From Forficula auricularia (lineage: Eukaryota; Arthropoda; Insecta; Dermaptera; Forficulidae), in assembly GCA_024734495.1 (NCBI GenBank), contig JALMQS010000888.1:62001-126000 (forward strand): 64,000 bases of DNA, read 5' to 3'. A program made the translations under genes and the position numbers. The notes beneath the pieces are model-generated. The model searched no databases, had not been told where the DNA came from, and worked only from the letters and a program-made list of their open reading frames with translations. Shown one piece after another: positions 11,491-23,994 of the stretch; the stretch's first letter is position 1, and each line of letters opens with the position of its first letter.

Positions 11491-13439
11491 TAAGCATTTT
11501 ATTTAAGTGTCCTGTTTCTCAATAATTCATATCTTTAATTTCTACTAATTTTTATAATTCTATAGTCAAAATAATTAATGTAAAAAGTGGCCAAGTGCAA
11601 CCGGGTCTCAGATTTGTAGTTTTTATCATTTGTGACCCATGTTTTAAGTATTTTATAATGATTAAAACCCTACAGATCGAAAATACTTATATTACAAGCT
11701 ATTCTTATGAATTTTTACAGATTTTTTAATTAAAGCGTTGAAAGACACTAGCGATCTCCGAGTCAGCGACCCGACACTCTAGCCACTGACCCACAGTCAC
11801 CTCTCTTGAATCTATTACCATCGGCAAATTAATATCTTTCATACTAAAATATAGGAATACTAAAAGTATTAGAAATAGATCAAAGCTTTGATGATTGAAT
11901 AGTTTATTAGAACTTTTTTGAAATAAACCACATTATGCACTGTTTAAAACAGTAACAAATATATACAACCACAAATACACGACGTTTCGATCATAAATGA
12001 TGTGTGCATATATATTAGTTTTTTAATAAATATATTAAACGCTGTAGTTTATGGTTTATTTTAAAGTCCTAATACTCGAAATAATAATAAAAACGTATGT
12101 TTAAAATTTTGTTAAGGGAGAATAGTGTAGAAAACTTTCTCTTTGAACTCTTGAGGATGGAAACCGAAATAAAAATAAAATAATAAAAAACTCCGAAATA
12201 GATATAAAGTCATGCTAATAAGCATCTTGTTTTTTATTTTTGTGAAACCTAGGACCTAGAATTTTTATATTTAATTTTTTTTTTTAATTTTTTTAATTTT
12301 CATTACTTTTATGTTTAAAAATTATTTTAATTGATTTTATTATAAAATTATTCACTGTTCGTTTTTCCGAGGGGTATATTTTATTTAGCTATTAATTAAT
12401 TTGAAATTCCGCTGTCCCCTTTCTCTTATTTGTTTGACTGGACATGTCCAGATAGTCCTATCTTTTAAACACCGCTTTCTCTATTTAACCAAATTCTCCA
12501 TTCTCATAAGGATTTATTTTTTAGTTTTATTTTTCCTTTAAAAGAAAATGTATGCGTTTCGTTTTCTTCATTCATATCTCTATACCATGCTTTAATACAT
12601 ATTCATAAATAGCGCTGTGAATAGCTTTAGAAATTTCTATACCAATAATTTTAAAATTCAATCGGTTGAACTTTTTATGTAACTTTTTTTGTATATATGA
12701 ATGTTTTTAAATTTGTTTACCCTATATCTATACTTATATATGGGCATTTGTATGCATTAGTAAAAATAGTAAACCTATGCACCTATGACACCAAAGTCAT
12801 TTTCCATTTTTATATTAATAAATAGAAATTGAATAGGAAAAGTGAATTTCAATTACTTACTGAAAATACATTTATATTCATATATTTTTAAATATATATT
12901 CCTTTGTGCAATACAAGAGCTAACTAAGCTTTATTAATATTTGATCAGGATTAGAAATAGAATAAAGAAATAAATAAACCAACGATAACATAAAGAATTT
13001 AAGAATGTGTGACCTCCATTGTCAACTAATCTATCAATATTATTATATAAATGAAAATTGTTTAATTTTTTTGTTTTTAATTGTTAAGGGAAAGAAAACC
13101 CAAAGAGATATACTTCAAAATATTAGAGGACAGCTCGGCTGACATTCAGAGTCTTGAATTAACCCAAAATTAAAAAAAATTTCTTCTTTTGCTTATTTAG
13201 GCCTAGAAATATCGGAAGAGTGGAGAAAAATTATTTTCAAACATTATTTTTTTTTCTGTTGTCTGTGCATTTGAATTTTGATATCTAAAATAACACGAAA
13301 AGCTCGTAGAAAGTTTAATGAGGAGCCAAAATCTGGGTATTTTTATTGCCATTCTAGCTTTAGGTCTTGTAGATGAAAAATGCACATGAAACAAGCAAAA
13401 AATCCTTATATATAGACTAACTCTTAAATGATTCTAGGT

Positions 13440-13700
13440 ATATCAGCTGAACTCTGGCACAGAAACTTGTTGTATTAATAAATTGGAATTTGGTGCCAAT
13501 TTCTAGATTTCCAGCTCAAACTTTTCTCAAAACAAATATTGCCAAATCACTAAAATTTGTAGAGAGTGTTCAGAGTTTTGATTTTGAATTTTTCTTATAA
13601 CTTTTGATCAGAAACTTTGGTTAATATTGAAAGTCTTTTTCTGGATTATTATCTACTTAAGTTTACAATTTTATTTTTTTATTTTAAACTTGCGTTTTGA
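13440..13700. repeat. Dispersed repeat family B copy
   Basis: It carries 'gccaaatcactaaaatttg', 'agagagtgttcagagtttt' and 'ccagctcaaacttt', phrases recurring near 23.35, 54.25 and 61.49 kb. No open frame of interest is present. Confidence 0.45.
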
Positions 13701-13929
13701 TAAGGATCGACCTTAGATACGTTTCAGATTGAGGTGATAGTGAAAATAATATTTTAGATCATGGTTAATTTTTTCTTATAGTCTTTGAATATTGGTCTTC
13801 TTAATCATCATCGAGTATACAGTTCTAAGTATGGCTTGATGAAACTGGTGTATCTTCAAACAACTCAAAAAATGTCCATATTTTTTTCTTTTCTAGTAGT
13901 AGTCTAGTCTTGAACTAAGGACTTGATAA

Positions 13930-14100
13930 TTTACTTACTTGCCGGGGACACTGGCGAGTCCCTGTTCTTGGAGGCCAGAATAAAGGATCCTAGGGATGGT
14001 AACCCGGCCACTGGGATTGAACTAGCCAGAGGTCGGGAACCGCGCATTGTCTATTCTCCTGATTAAGCTCGAAATACAAAGCAGCACAAATCACAAATCG
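13930..14100 (-). repeat. tRNA-derived SINE-like unit
   Basis: On the minus strand a B-box-like AGTTCAATCCC follows 'cgcggttcccgacctctgg', with a GC-rich body (GGCCGGGTTACCATCCC). This is a pol III promoter relic in a GC-rich block unlike its surroundings. No clear A box or tail is seen, so the assignment is tentative. Confidence 0.35.
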
Positions 14101-14109
14101 GGTCACCAG

Positions 14110-15250
14110 GAACTTCCATATCTGAAGAATTTTGAGTCATTAGCATCTATCCACTTCTTAAATTTGTTGAATGTTGTCCCTCAATTTCATATCTGACATT
14201 GCATGAGAAACAGTAAAGAGTTCGAGAAAATATTATTTGACTTATATAATATCTTGTAAGCCTTGATTTTCTTATTAATGTTCATATTATTTTTTTAAGT
14301 TTAAATTATATTTTTCTATGTTTATTGTTGGCACTGCTTAAATATGACATTATTGTCGCAAAATTTCAGAAAACAGCCTGATAGAAGTAGATCAAAATTC
14401 AATTAGAAGATTCTACCCAAACAATCAGACAGACAGAGGAACCAAATTTAAATTAAAACATGTTAAAACGATACAACTAAAACAGAAGGTCAAAAGGTTT
14501 TTTTTTCAAATGTTTGATCGAAATTTGATTGAAACTCGATAGGCTTTCGAATGTGAAGGGACTTGACTTGATTGCTATTCATTTATGTGCCTTGCTTGGC
14601 GCTGCTCGATTTCCATTCAGCGGTTAATCAAGGATAGGAAATGCGCATGCATAACCACTGATTAGCTTGAAGACGGACCTCTCTCCTGCACCTACACTTC
14701 ATCATTTCCCTTAACAGCCCTTCACTCATCTCTTGTCTGCTTTAGAAAAATTAACACTAGAAAAAGAACTATGTCAAAGATAATTTTTAAGAGCTGTTTA
14801 TCAAATTAATACATTAAGATGGAGTTTTAACAGTTTAAATAAAACTTCCTTAAAGAAAGTAGAAAAATGTAATTAAATATTTTCATATGAAAATAAAAAA
14901 CATAAAGTAATTATAATTGAAGGTTGAATTTTTATTTGAATCACACTTAATTAATTACCCATAACTATTTATTGAACACAACAAACAGCGAATGATACAA
15001 TATAACTACGACCTTTCAATCGGCTTATTCTACGATAGTTCTCAAGTGGTCGAATCACTTAACCTAAAATCGGAGTGGGTGCTCATACATAAGGACTATC
15101 AAAACGTCCTAGTTAAATTGCATTATTTGTTTTTGTGTTCAACAAATAGTTATAATTAATTAGGCCAGAGCTAAATAAAAGTTAACCTTCAATAAATTCA
15201 ATCACAAAAATATACGCTTCAAGAGCTACATGTCTATTAAAGTAATTATT
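14110..15250. other. Intronic stretch, partly GC-richer at 14,545-14,745
   Basis: No gene. The patch at 14,545-14,745 is GC-richer, repeat-free within the window, and contains homeodomain-type TTAATCA and GATTAG cores, so it could be conserved non-coding DNA. An imperfect palindrome pairs 'attacccataactatttatt' (14,950s) with 'aataaatagttataattaat'-like sequence near 15,140. Confidence 0.25.
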
Positions 15251-15261
15251 AATTTGCCACC

Positions 15262-15737
15262 CTGGATGCAATTCAGAGGCGAGCTATCAAATTTCAGCAT
15301 TAACTAGCATTCCAGATTCCCCGGTGCATCGTAGAACCGTCTCCTCCCTTTTCCTTTTTTATAGATACTACCAGGCCGTTTGTTCTGACGAGATAAAATT
15401 GATAATTCTATCTAAAGATTCAATTGCACGAAATATACGATTTTCAAACATTTAACCACTTCGCGGTTCAATTAAATATTAACCACACAATCGCATGTGC
15501 TAACTCGTATGTCCCTATGAGTTATAAAGAATGGAACTCTCTCACGGCATCCGTCTTTTTGGCGCCATATAACCTTCAATTTTTCAAGACCCTCATCCAC
15601 AAGTACCTTTATCTCCTACCAAATCACTGAAATTTCTTATCCATCTTTTCACAATGCAGAGGTCCATTCAGGATTATAGAGTTGCATTTTTTGATTCGAC
15701 ATCTTCTTGCATCATTATCATTATATTAAAAAAAATC
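15262..15737 (+). pseudogene. Jockey-like LINE 3' end, decayed copy
   Basis: It begins at 'gatgcaattcagaggcgagc', identical to the 58.3 kb copy, continues with FFYRYYQAVCSDEIK and ends with YLYLLPNH before TGA at 15,628-15,630. A roughly 100 bp 3' UTR ends 'atcattatattaaaaaaaa', as in the other copy. Frameshifts and stops break the first third. It is a 5'-truncated, dead insertion in the same family as 57.88-58.79 kb. Confidence 0.75.
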
Positions 15738-15779
15738 ATAGACAGACTCAAGGAGTGGTGAAAATATAATAAATATCCT

Positions 15780-16100
15780 TTATTATTATTTATTTATTTA
15801 TTTATTTTTAATACAAACGATACAACAAGTTGCAGTACTTTTAGATCTTGACAGACACTGGGACGAAGATTAAGATTTATTAAGTTTGGGAACGAAGAAA
15901 AGTTTTTTTTTTTATAGACAAAAGGATCAGCTGGGATTCGAACCTTTGTGATCGATTGGGAGGCGTTTGAATATAGATTAAGATTTATGTGTATTTGCAC
16001 CCTTAAAGATTTTGAATGACTAAAGATTGTAATACTTGGGAAAGAGATAGTGAGTAGGCAGATCATGTGGGTGAAATAAATATTTAATAGACATCTTGAC
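15780..16100 (-). repeat. SINE-like tRNA-derived fragment
   Basis: GACAAAAGGATCAGC, then GGGATTCGAACC, at 15,918-15,945 is the arm seen twice in the foldback at 41,299-41,652. On the minus strand GGTTCGAATCCC is a pol III B box. The flanking poly-T/ATTT tract at 15,780-15,815 may be an old tail. The long minus frame here is not a gene. Confidence 0.45.
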
Positions 16101-16399
16101 AAAAACTAAATTATGTTCATATGGGAAAAATAGAATCATTGAATTATTTTTAAAATTAAAGTATAAACAGGCAAAAGAAAGGATGACTTTGGTTGTCTAG
16201 CGGGGCAATATCATATAATGAAAGGCTAGAAAATAACTCACAATATTTTTAAATGCAAGTAATGGCCCCAGAAGGTGAAACTATATGCAACTAAAGATTT
16301 AAGCATGTTTTTTGAGTTTCTTTTTTTGAAAAAAGATGGAATTTTTTAAAAATCAACCCAGGACAATATTATTAAGAAACTTATTTTCTTATATATGAA

Positions 16400-16570
16400 T
16401 ATATGTTGCATATCGAAGAGAGATTTGTCTTAAGGGTTTGGCCAACTGCCCAGCAAGGAAGTTAGCTCTTGGGTTCGATTCCTGAAGGGACGAAACCCTC
16501 TGATATGCAATGTAAAAATATTTCTACTAAAATCTTTGATTCGTCCCTAAATAAAATAAATTTGTTTCTT
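16400..16570 (+). repeat. tRNA-derived SINE, clearest copy
   Basis: An A box TGGCCAACTG and a B box GGTTCGATTCC, both close to the eukaryotic pol III consensus, stand about 35 bp apart within tRNA-like sequence. The unique body 'tttctactaaaatctttgat' follows. Related copies lie at 38,935-39,130 (plus), 23,995-24,130 (minus) and 25,030-25,135 (minus). The 'gaaaccctctgatatgcaat' phrase links them. Confidence 0.6.
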
Positions 16571-17898
16571 AAAAATATAAAAATTACAAATAATTTGTTA
16601 GCAATGGAGAATAAAGATTTTAGATAATAGGGTGCAAGATGGGACACGAAGATTCCTTGTGAGATATTTGGAGAAAAGAAAATGAAGAAGGAGAGAGATA
16701 TAGATTAAAATTACTAGCCTGATAATAAATAATATATTATATAGGACTATATTTGAAAATTGAAACAATTGGCACGCGATAGAGTAGGTAAATTAGAGAC
16801 GAGCAATTGCATCAAATTGACCAGAATAAATGAAATTTTTAAACTTTTTTTTTATTTTAATCAATAATATTATTATTACTGCTTAGTTTTTCTTTTATTT
16901 ATTTTAAAATGTCATTTTTGAAAGATACTACGTATATTTTTTTGTTTATATATAGTCTAATGATAAGAAGAGTTAGAAAAAACGACAGGTTATTAATATA
17001 AAATCGAGCTTTTTTTTATCAAACTACCTGTTTCGTTATCATTTCTATTTTTTTTTACCTCACAAAGCATTCATAGCCGCTTTATGGCTGACAGACTTTT
17101 TCACAGGAGTAACAACAACAAACATTGTTAGTTTAAATAAATGATTATTAATCATAACACCTTTGGTTACTAATATATAAATTTTATATTGTTATTAGAC
17201 AATATTAAATTAGCAACGAATGATTTTATTCAATGATATCTTCAAAAAATGGGCTAATTGTCTGTGGCAAACATTGAATTATTTTTAGGCATCAGTGAAA
17301 TATTGTTAGAATACTCAATTGTATAAAACATTCATAATAATGATGGTGTTCAAAATATGGCTATTGGGGACTTTACTAGGAGAATATCCACTATCTGAAG
17401 AACCGTGAATCAAAAAAAAAAAAATATACAAAAGATTATCTAGAATTTTGAGAAGTTCAATGATTGCAAAAATAAACTATTTCCTTACAAAATACAGAAA
17501 AGTCTACTGTGGAGACTGTTAAGAATAAGAAAATACGAACTATAAGATGTCGCGAATAATACATCTGACGAAATCAGTCACACAATAGATAAGGAAGCAT
17601 GGTCCCAATTATCACACTAGTAGGTATTGGTATTCTGTTAATCCTGGAGCATCGTGTGTTGTGTTTCATCACATATCATCGAAATCCGCAGACTGTGGTT
17701 TGGATAAGAATTGGATGTATTGACAAAACAAACACTCATCATGTCTTCATTCATCATAAATGGTCAAAATCGACAATTACATATTTCAGAGCAACATTAT
17801 TTAGAATGCTGTGCTTCCTTGGAATCAAGAACAATTCCGGAATCAAGTCAAAAAGTCTCAGCTAACGTACAATGCTAATCAACAACAATGACTTAGAC
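16570..17898. other. AT-rich intronic stretch without assignable genes
   Basis: An 88-codon plus-strand frame at 17,599-17,865 has a hydrophobic start (VPIITLVGIGILLILEH), but no family I recognise and no supporting splice or tail context. It may be old retroelement debris. Confidence 0.3.
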
Positions 17899-18185
17899 CA
17901 GGGGTCTTCAAACTTTTTCATGAACGGTGGACCAAATTTTCAGTAAAAGTTCCGCGGTGCACATCTCTCAAAACGTAGAAAATAACAACTTCACTATATT
18001 TACAATTTACATAATACCTGTAATACCGCTTAATTATCTAATCATCAGATTAGATTCTAATGATTTTTTATTATTTAGCTTTTTTTATTTATTTATTTTG
18101 AAGATGTAACATTTTTTTTAATTAATGACCAAATAGTCGCTGTGCACCTGACAGTTCTCCGCGGTGAATGGTTTGAAGACCCCTG
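17899..18185. mobile_element. hAT MITE, CAGGGGTCTTCAAAC family
   Basis: The ends CAGGGGTCTTCAAAC and GTTTGAAGACCCCTG form a perfect 15 bp inverted repeat. The flanking octamers ACTTAGAC and GCTTAGAC are a 7/8 target-site duplication of hAT length and close to the CTTAGAC/CTCTAGAC preference seen at other hATs here. At 287 bp it has no transposase. Confidence 0.8.
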
Positions 18186-19163
18186 GCTTAGACCGTATTT
18201 CGAGAACGAGAAATTAATAACCTTCTTAATCACGAAGCTACATTTCGATAGATTACAGTATTAATATCCATTTTAGAAGCAAGAATCTGCTCTAAAGATC
18301 GTATTGGGGCCCTTAAGAAATCATTATTTCGAGTAAATAGAATAATAACAACCTTCAAAATTTAGAAATAAGAGATCTCGTCGAATCTCCAAAAAAATGC
18401 ATTTTTTTTTATTAAATTCTAATATCATCTATTAGTGGTTTTTTTATTAATAAATAAATAGGATTAACTAAGAGGGAATATCTTTCAGCGTTACCCTAAA
18501 AATTCGCTGGATATTGACTCGAATATCTACAGAAAATACCAAATTTATAATACATATAAAAGCTAATGAGGACTCGATTCCCGTTGGGATGAAACTTCTT
18601 TTGTTGGAGTAGGAGGATTTTTTTTCGGAATGGACCATCAATGGGGAAATTATAAAATTCGTTAACCACTTTTTTGTTTCTGGTTCTGTAGCCGTATTTA
18701 AGTGAAGTTAGAGTCAACTCAATTCATCGACCTGTTAAAGTAGGTGTTGTTGCTATTAAAAATTATATTCTAAGTCATTATGAATTTGTTTTCTTTTTTT
18801 TATCTTAAGAATATAAATTAGCTTTTCTTGTTCATTTAAGATTAGATTGATATCTTCGTGTCTAAAAAGTAATCAATTTAGTGACTTTGGCAAATTCGAC
18901 ACACTAATTGCATATATATTTATTAGTACTTAGAGATAATTCAAATGTCGATGTTATTTGGAACTACATTAGAATGTATCTACGATATATACATACAGCA
19001 GTTCGAAATTCGATCTATCTATAATTCTCGACAGAATTTACACAACCGATCAAATATGTCTAGTATCTATAAACATATTCTTAAACGATATTTTTAATCA
19101 ACACTTAAAGCTAGCAAACCTTTAACATCTTTGATATGTAGGTGATATATTGTAGTTTTTTTT
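18186..19163. other. AT-rich intronic stretch
   Basis: Nothing beyond weak open frames. The 73-codon minus frame at 18,496-18,717 has no recognised family. Confidence 0.3.
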
Positions 19164-19704
19164 ATTGAAAATTGTAAATGAACTGAATTTCGTACCGGTC
19201 AATAATATATATGTACAATAAAAATTATTTCTTGATGTTTTACGATAGAACAAATATTCTTCTTCCCTGATATACTAGAGATATAAATTATTTAATTTCT
19301 TTCAAAAAGGATAAGGTTCCTGGTTACAAATGTGCGAATCTATGCTTTTAAAAGGCGGATACTTTGAGAAACCCAATTTGTTCTGTCCAGATTAACCCCA
19401 ACTAGCACCACACAGGATTCCACCAAGGAAACTAATCCATCTCTTTCATCAACACAATTTAATATTCATTTGCCAACATTGAATTTGCCGAAGTTCTCAT
19501 TGAAAATTGTAAATGAACTGAATTTCGTACCGGTGAATAATATATATGTACAATAAAAATTATTTCTTGATGTTTTACGATAGAACAAATATTCTTCTTC
19601 CCTGATATACTAGAAGTATAAATTATTTAATTTCTTTCAAAAAGGAGAAGGTTCCTGGTTACAAATGTGCGAATCTATGCTTTTAAAAGGCGGATACTTT
19701 GAGA
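19164..19704. repeat. 206 bp near-identical direct duplication
   Basis: The block 19,164-19,369 (starting 'attgaaaattgtaaatgaac', ending 'ggcggatactttgaga') recurs at 19,499-19,704 with only a handful of substitutions. About 130 bp lie between them. The low divergence marks a recent segmental duplication. No ORF, boxes or terminal repeats are seen, so the mechanism is unknown. 19,705-20,887 is AT-rich with no gene. Confidence 0.85.
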
Positions 19705-20887
19705 CAAGTTTGCAGACTCAGATCGCTTGACTTAAAATTACAATTAAAAGAAAACATGTTTAATCGAATTTTAAAAGACCCATGAAAAGATATTCTGTTC
19801 GGCAGAGTGCCTATTTTTTTATTTATCGTCCCTTTTTTGGTTGCGAATGTATTACAATTTTTGATTTTCTGCGCATCAGCAAACTCAAACAACATAACAT
19901 ATCTTATGTTTCTAGCATTAATAACTTAGAATCTATAGATTTGTGACAGGCAGAACAAAAGATAGAAGGTCTATTAAATCTCACACTAAGATTTCTTTTT
20001 TACCATTTTAATATGAAACCTTAAAAAATCTGACGGGACTTCACTATGTATTCACCATTAAATTACGAGCCTCACCAGTATCCCCAGGATTTATATAATT
20101 TTCCCCAACAATTAGAAAAGTAGTTTTTATCTATTCCTGTTGTAATTTAATTTTGCGTTAGTAACAAAATTCATTTTTAGATTTTCTCTGATCTTCTGGT
20201 TAGACTGTTTGATTATTATTTAATGATACCCTAATAAATTAGTCTCATTTGTAAACGCCTGTAGATTAGGCATTGTAGGGGAATAGCTACGACAATGGAT
20301 GCATACCCTTTAGGCATTTATGTTTCACCATCCGTGGGAATTATTCAATAAAATTAAAAAGAATTATAAAACATAAAAACCGTTTAGTATCTTTTTACTT
20401 TCTCTCTCATAAAGTAAGTAGAAGTATTGGAATTTATTGTGTGATTCATGCAAGTTAATTTTTCTTTGGTACGCTCAATAGAACAAACCCACTTGGTTCG
20501 ATGCGTATCAAAGTGTCTTAACTGATTCCCTATTAACGGCACAATCAATTCAACAAAATCAATCAGAGGGGCTTTAATGAAAAAGCAATCGAGCCCTTTT
20601 GGCGGTCTTCACTGAATCATCCTCCCTTTTTACATTTCACTCATCCTCATTGACTCCTAATCATGAACAGTTCTGACAATAGAAACATTCAAGCATTTAT
20701 ATTAGGGGAAGGAATTATGATAGAACAATAATTATTCATTACGAACTACTACAATAAATTTATAAAATGTATTTTACTAAACATCCATAGATTTTTCATT
20801 ATAACCAACAATGTTAGAAAACAATTACCTATTACTATTAGAGTTATTCTCATTCATATAATCATTTTTCAATTAATAATCTAATTT

Positions 20888-21200
20888 AGGGCTGTACAAC
20901 TCGTAGCCCGCGGGCCGCATTCGGCCCAGCACTGCAATGAGTGTGGTCCAACATAAAATCATAAACTTCCTTAAAACATTGATATTTATATATAGAGATA
21001 TATTTATTCATTTTTTCGAAATATGAATGTACATTGTACGATTCGTGAAGATTTTTTCAAGAATAAAATTCAGTAAAAGCAAAATTATAAGCTCAAATAT
21101 ATAAGATAAAAAAATAATGAAGTTTCGAATATTTAAAAATTCTTCTTCTTAACATATTTTCATTTTCTAAAATATTTATTATTTCAGCAATTTATATGGT
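20888..21200 (+). mobile_element. hAT MITE, left half (GGGCTGTACAA)
   Basis: It starts AGGGCTGTACAACTCG, then the GC-rich subterminal 'cccgcgggccgcattcggcc' and 'ataaacttcctt.aaacatt'. This is the left half of the family seen complete at 21,439-22,100. The right end is missing. Confidence 0.65.
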
Positions 21201-21438
21201 ACGACACTATCCGAGTCTATAGTTATCATTCTAGTACGCAAGGAGACAAGGAATTGGGCTTCTCTAGAGCAATCACATTTAATTGATAATTTATCTCTTG
21301 TCAGGACTTGTATTTTAAATTTTTGCATGTTCTTACATCTCAATAGATAATGGATAGTCAGAGATTATTATATCCGTGACCCCTTTAAAAAACAAATTAT
21401 CATCCTCATATCCTTCTTTAATCCCATTCGATTTAAAC

Positions 21439-22100
21439 CAGGGGTGTCCAACCCGTGGCCCAATATAAAGTCATAAAATTCCTTAAAACATTGAGATTTA
21501 TATGTAGATATTGGAAAACATACAACAATTTGGCCTGATAATTTTTTTTCTCTAAAATAAGAAATCAGAAAATCTACTGTGAAGTTTTCGGAAAATAAAA
21601 GTGCTAATTTTAAATTTTGAATCTGGAACTAAATTTCAAGATTTTCGAAAAAATAATCATCATTTTGGTCTATTTTCGACTCCATTTTCATTAGAAATAA
21701 ATTTTCTACTTGCCAACTTTCTGTTTGAATGTTCTAGACTAGAACAACAATTAGATACCGATCTGAAAGAAAAAATGAATATTGTCTCTTTATTAGAAAT
21801 GTATATTAATTATCTCGCCAGGAAAAAATATAAACAAATACATAATATCACTTTTTGTAAGTATGTCGGTATGTATTACATATACGTGAAGCTATCTTCA
21901 AGTATAAAAAATTTACGATTACTAAAATTAGAATCTCACTATGAGCTAAAAAAATAATAAAGTTCTTATTTCTACATTATTAACTATCTTTTTTGAATAA
22001 CAAATAATATCAATAGAATTATAATATTTTATCCACGGCCCGAATCGTCTGTTTTTTCTTCAAATGTGGCCCGTGTAAGCCAAAAGATTGGACACCTCTT
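21439..22100 (+). mobile_element. hAT MITE, CAGGGGTGTCCAACCCG family
   Basis: The left end CAGGGGTGTCCAACCCGTGG and right end GATTGGACACCTCTT are the hAT termini. The right subterminal has 'cggcccg' and 'gtggcccgtgtaagcc'. Flanking octamers do not match, so the target duplication is eroded. The internal 118-codon plus-strand frame has no transposase similarity that I can see (no hATC dimerisation motif). Other copies: 20.9, 59.56 and 61.63 kb. Confidence 0.7.
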
Positions 22101-22225
22101 ATCTTATTCATCCAATTTATGGATAAAAGTAAAATTTTACACTCTATGAAGATTTAAGTCAGCACTCGACCCTAGTACTGACGATTTCTCGAAATAAAGT
22201 ATTTTATATTCTATATAATACAAAC

Positions 22226-22295
22226 CTTGGTTGTGTCAGTTTGCTCTCGATATGCTTGCGACGATATATTAATATTTGTTCAGGCACACTGCAAT
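22226..22295 (-). CDS. Internal exon of the minus-strand host gene (most 3' exon seen)
   Basis: On the minus strand the acceptor 'tttttttgatgcag' precedes ATTGCAG and the exon ends CCAAG with donor GTTTGT. Of three frames only one is open: it needs one base before AT and encodes CSVPEQILIYRRKHIES then KLTQP, leaving AG at the end (phase 2). The exon at 36.5 kb ends with a lone G, so the join gives GAT (Asp). That independent phase match, 14.2 kb apart, is the best evidence for a real gene. The peptide is basic and unrecognised. The next exon lies outside or was not detected. Confidence 0.65.
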
Positions 22296-22329
22296 CTGCA
22301 TCAAAAAAATAAAAATATATTAAAAAATT

Positions 22330-22560
22330 GCATTTGTTTTATTGTAATAGATGAATACATTTCTTCAAAACAATCATAAAACGTTTATTAATAATTCAAA
22401 CGTTTCGGTATAAATTTCTCTTTATCACTGAAAAAAATTGCCAAAATGTAGTTTCATTATTAGTCTTATAAAGCAACTATATTTTGCCAATTTTTTTCAT
22501 TGATAAAGAGTAAATTTATCCCGAAACGTTAGAATTATTAATTAACTTTTTATTATTCTT
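22330..22560. mobile_element. Penelope-like inverted repeat with decayed hammerhead
   Basis: The arms 'aataattcaaacgtttcggt' and 'cccgaaacgttagaattatt' face each other, with inner arms 'tttatcactgaaaaaaattg' and 'aatttttttcattgataaag'. GAAACGTT is the 3' core of the PLE hammerhead motif. The CTGATGA half has decayed to TTGATAA. Confidence 0.5.
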
Positions 22561-22989
22561 TTTGAAAAACTGTATTTATTTAATATATTAAAAATCATAT
22601 TTTCATTCCAAAACTTGTTATTTATAAAACACTCTTGGTTCGAGCTATAACACACTAGAAACTTTTTGCTCATAACTCATAACAGTTTTATTTTAAGGCT
22701 ATGAGATAATGCGTATTCGGATAATCGCATAGTGTCAGTCACAATATTTATTCAAATGAGTCTATTTTATTTATATAATCGTACAAAACTAACGAATGTA
22801 TTTTCAATATTTAATAAAATACCGCTCTAAACAAGACATTTATTTATCTCTTGAACTATATTTTTTCTTCATTAATTTCTATTGAAGTAAAAAAAAAATC
22901 CGTGGGTTATTTCGATTACAGCTCAAGTAGAATATTTTTGTCATTTTGAAAATTCTAACGAGCAAGATATCTTGTTGATTGAAGGCATG

Positions 22990-23215
22990 CATGCCTTTGT
23001 TATGCAACGCTAACATTATTTCCCCCCCAGCCCTGAAAGTGGTTGGCGAAGACCCGAAAGAAGCCAGCGAGTGGCCTATCGATAGCTATCGACCCAGTCG
23101 ATGACTTATTTATGCCCTTTTTCGACCGATGATGCCGTTTAGCTGCCCCTTTGCTATCCATTTGGAGCAGGACAGACACGTGGCTGACTCAACTCCGAAT
23201 CTATACATTTCTCTA
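22990..23215. promoter_or_regulatory. GC-richer intronic island with a DRE-type TATCGATA
   Basis: This contains TATCGATA at 23,077-23,084, the palindromic DREF site of insects, followed by a second ATCGA core and 'cagtcgatga'. It is repeat-free within the window and much richer in GC than its flanks. It may be an enhancer or an unannotated promoter. There is no splice-bounded frame. Confidence 0.3.
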
Positions 23216-23219
23216 TTTC

Positions 23220-23560
23220 GAAAAATCTCGACTTGTCATATATCTTGCTTAAATAACAATCCAACATTAAGATTAAAAAAAAAATGAAATCTTTTTACAA
23301 GGTTCTGAACGTTCTCTTAAAATTGTGGTGATTTGGCAATTTTTAATCTGCAAAATGTTAGGGCTAAGACGTTGAAACTTGTGAGTATGCCAAATTTCAG
23401 CTCATTAACTACAATCATTCAAAAGCTTCCTATTCTATGATTCGATTATTTTATTTATTTTCGGAATTTTTCATTTGGAAGTTCTGAAACTAGAGTCCCA
23501 AAATCTGATCAAATAAAACATTTTAGCACAAGAATGCACTTTTTACTATCTTCATTTTTC
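23220..23560. repeat. Dispersed repeat family B copy
   Basis: It includes 'gtggtgatttggcaattttt', 'gttagggctaagacgttgaa' and 'agtcccaaaatctgatc'. Family phrases recur at 9.3, 13.5 and 61.4 kb. Confidence 0.4.
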
Positions 23561-23730
23561 TAGTTTGCATGGGTATCGGAACTCAAAGTCTGTCAGAAAA
23601 AATAAAATAAATTAAAATAATTAACCCGAAAATTTGAGTATCTTTTTTTTGAAAAATAGATGGATTTATTTCAAAAATTCAAATCACGATATAAACCATA
23701 TATACCATATCAAGAAAGAATTTAAATTGC

Positions 23731-23957
23731 AACGAAATTTTCTCTGGAGAGAGACGGACTGATAGAAATTTTAATTGAATGTAATGGAAGGCAGCCCAGG
23801 GGTGGTGAGGAAACCCTGAAGAAGGAGGGAAAAATCCTCAGAAACTCGGTTTGAAAGGAAAGGAGGAAGGATTCCAATAAATTACACCTTATTTGATATG
23901 TCGTAATTTTTTCTTTCCTCGCTACCCCTGGGCTGCCTTCCATTACATTCAATTAAA
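23731..23957. mobile_element. Penelope-like terminal repeat, family 1, internally deleted
   Basis: The arms 'ttgaatgtaatggaaggcag' and 'ctgccttccattacattcaa' flank CCTGAAGAAGGAGG...CCTCAGAAACTCGG, a decayed hammerhead-like core. The outer 'ctctggagagagacggact' box also appears at 28.87 and 63.06 kb. It lacks the central palindrome of the 28.4 kb copy. Confidence 0.65.
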
Positions 23958-23994
23958 GAATTTAAATTTTAAGGTCAAAATCCAGATTTAAGTA

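Noticed and set aside
12440..12449. p53-family half-site GGACATGTCC
   Set aside because: A lone decamer with no second half-site nearby is expected by chance.
21601..21957. 118-codon frame as a hAT transposase
   Set aside because: It shows no zinc finger, RNase H-like or hATC motif, and lies in a 660 bp MITE that cannot hold a transposase.
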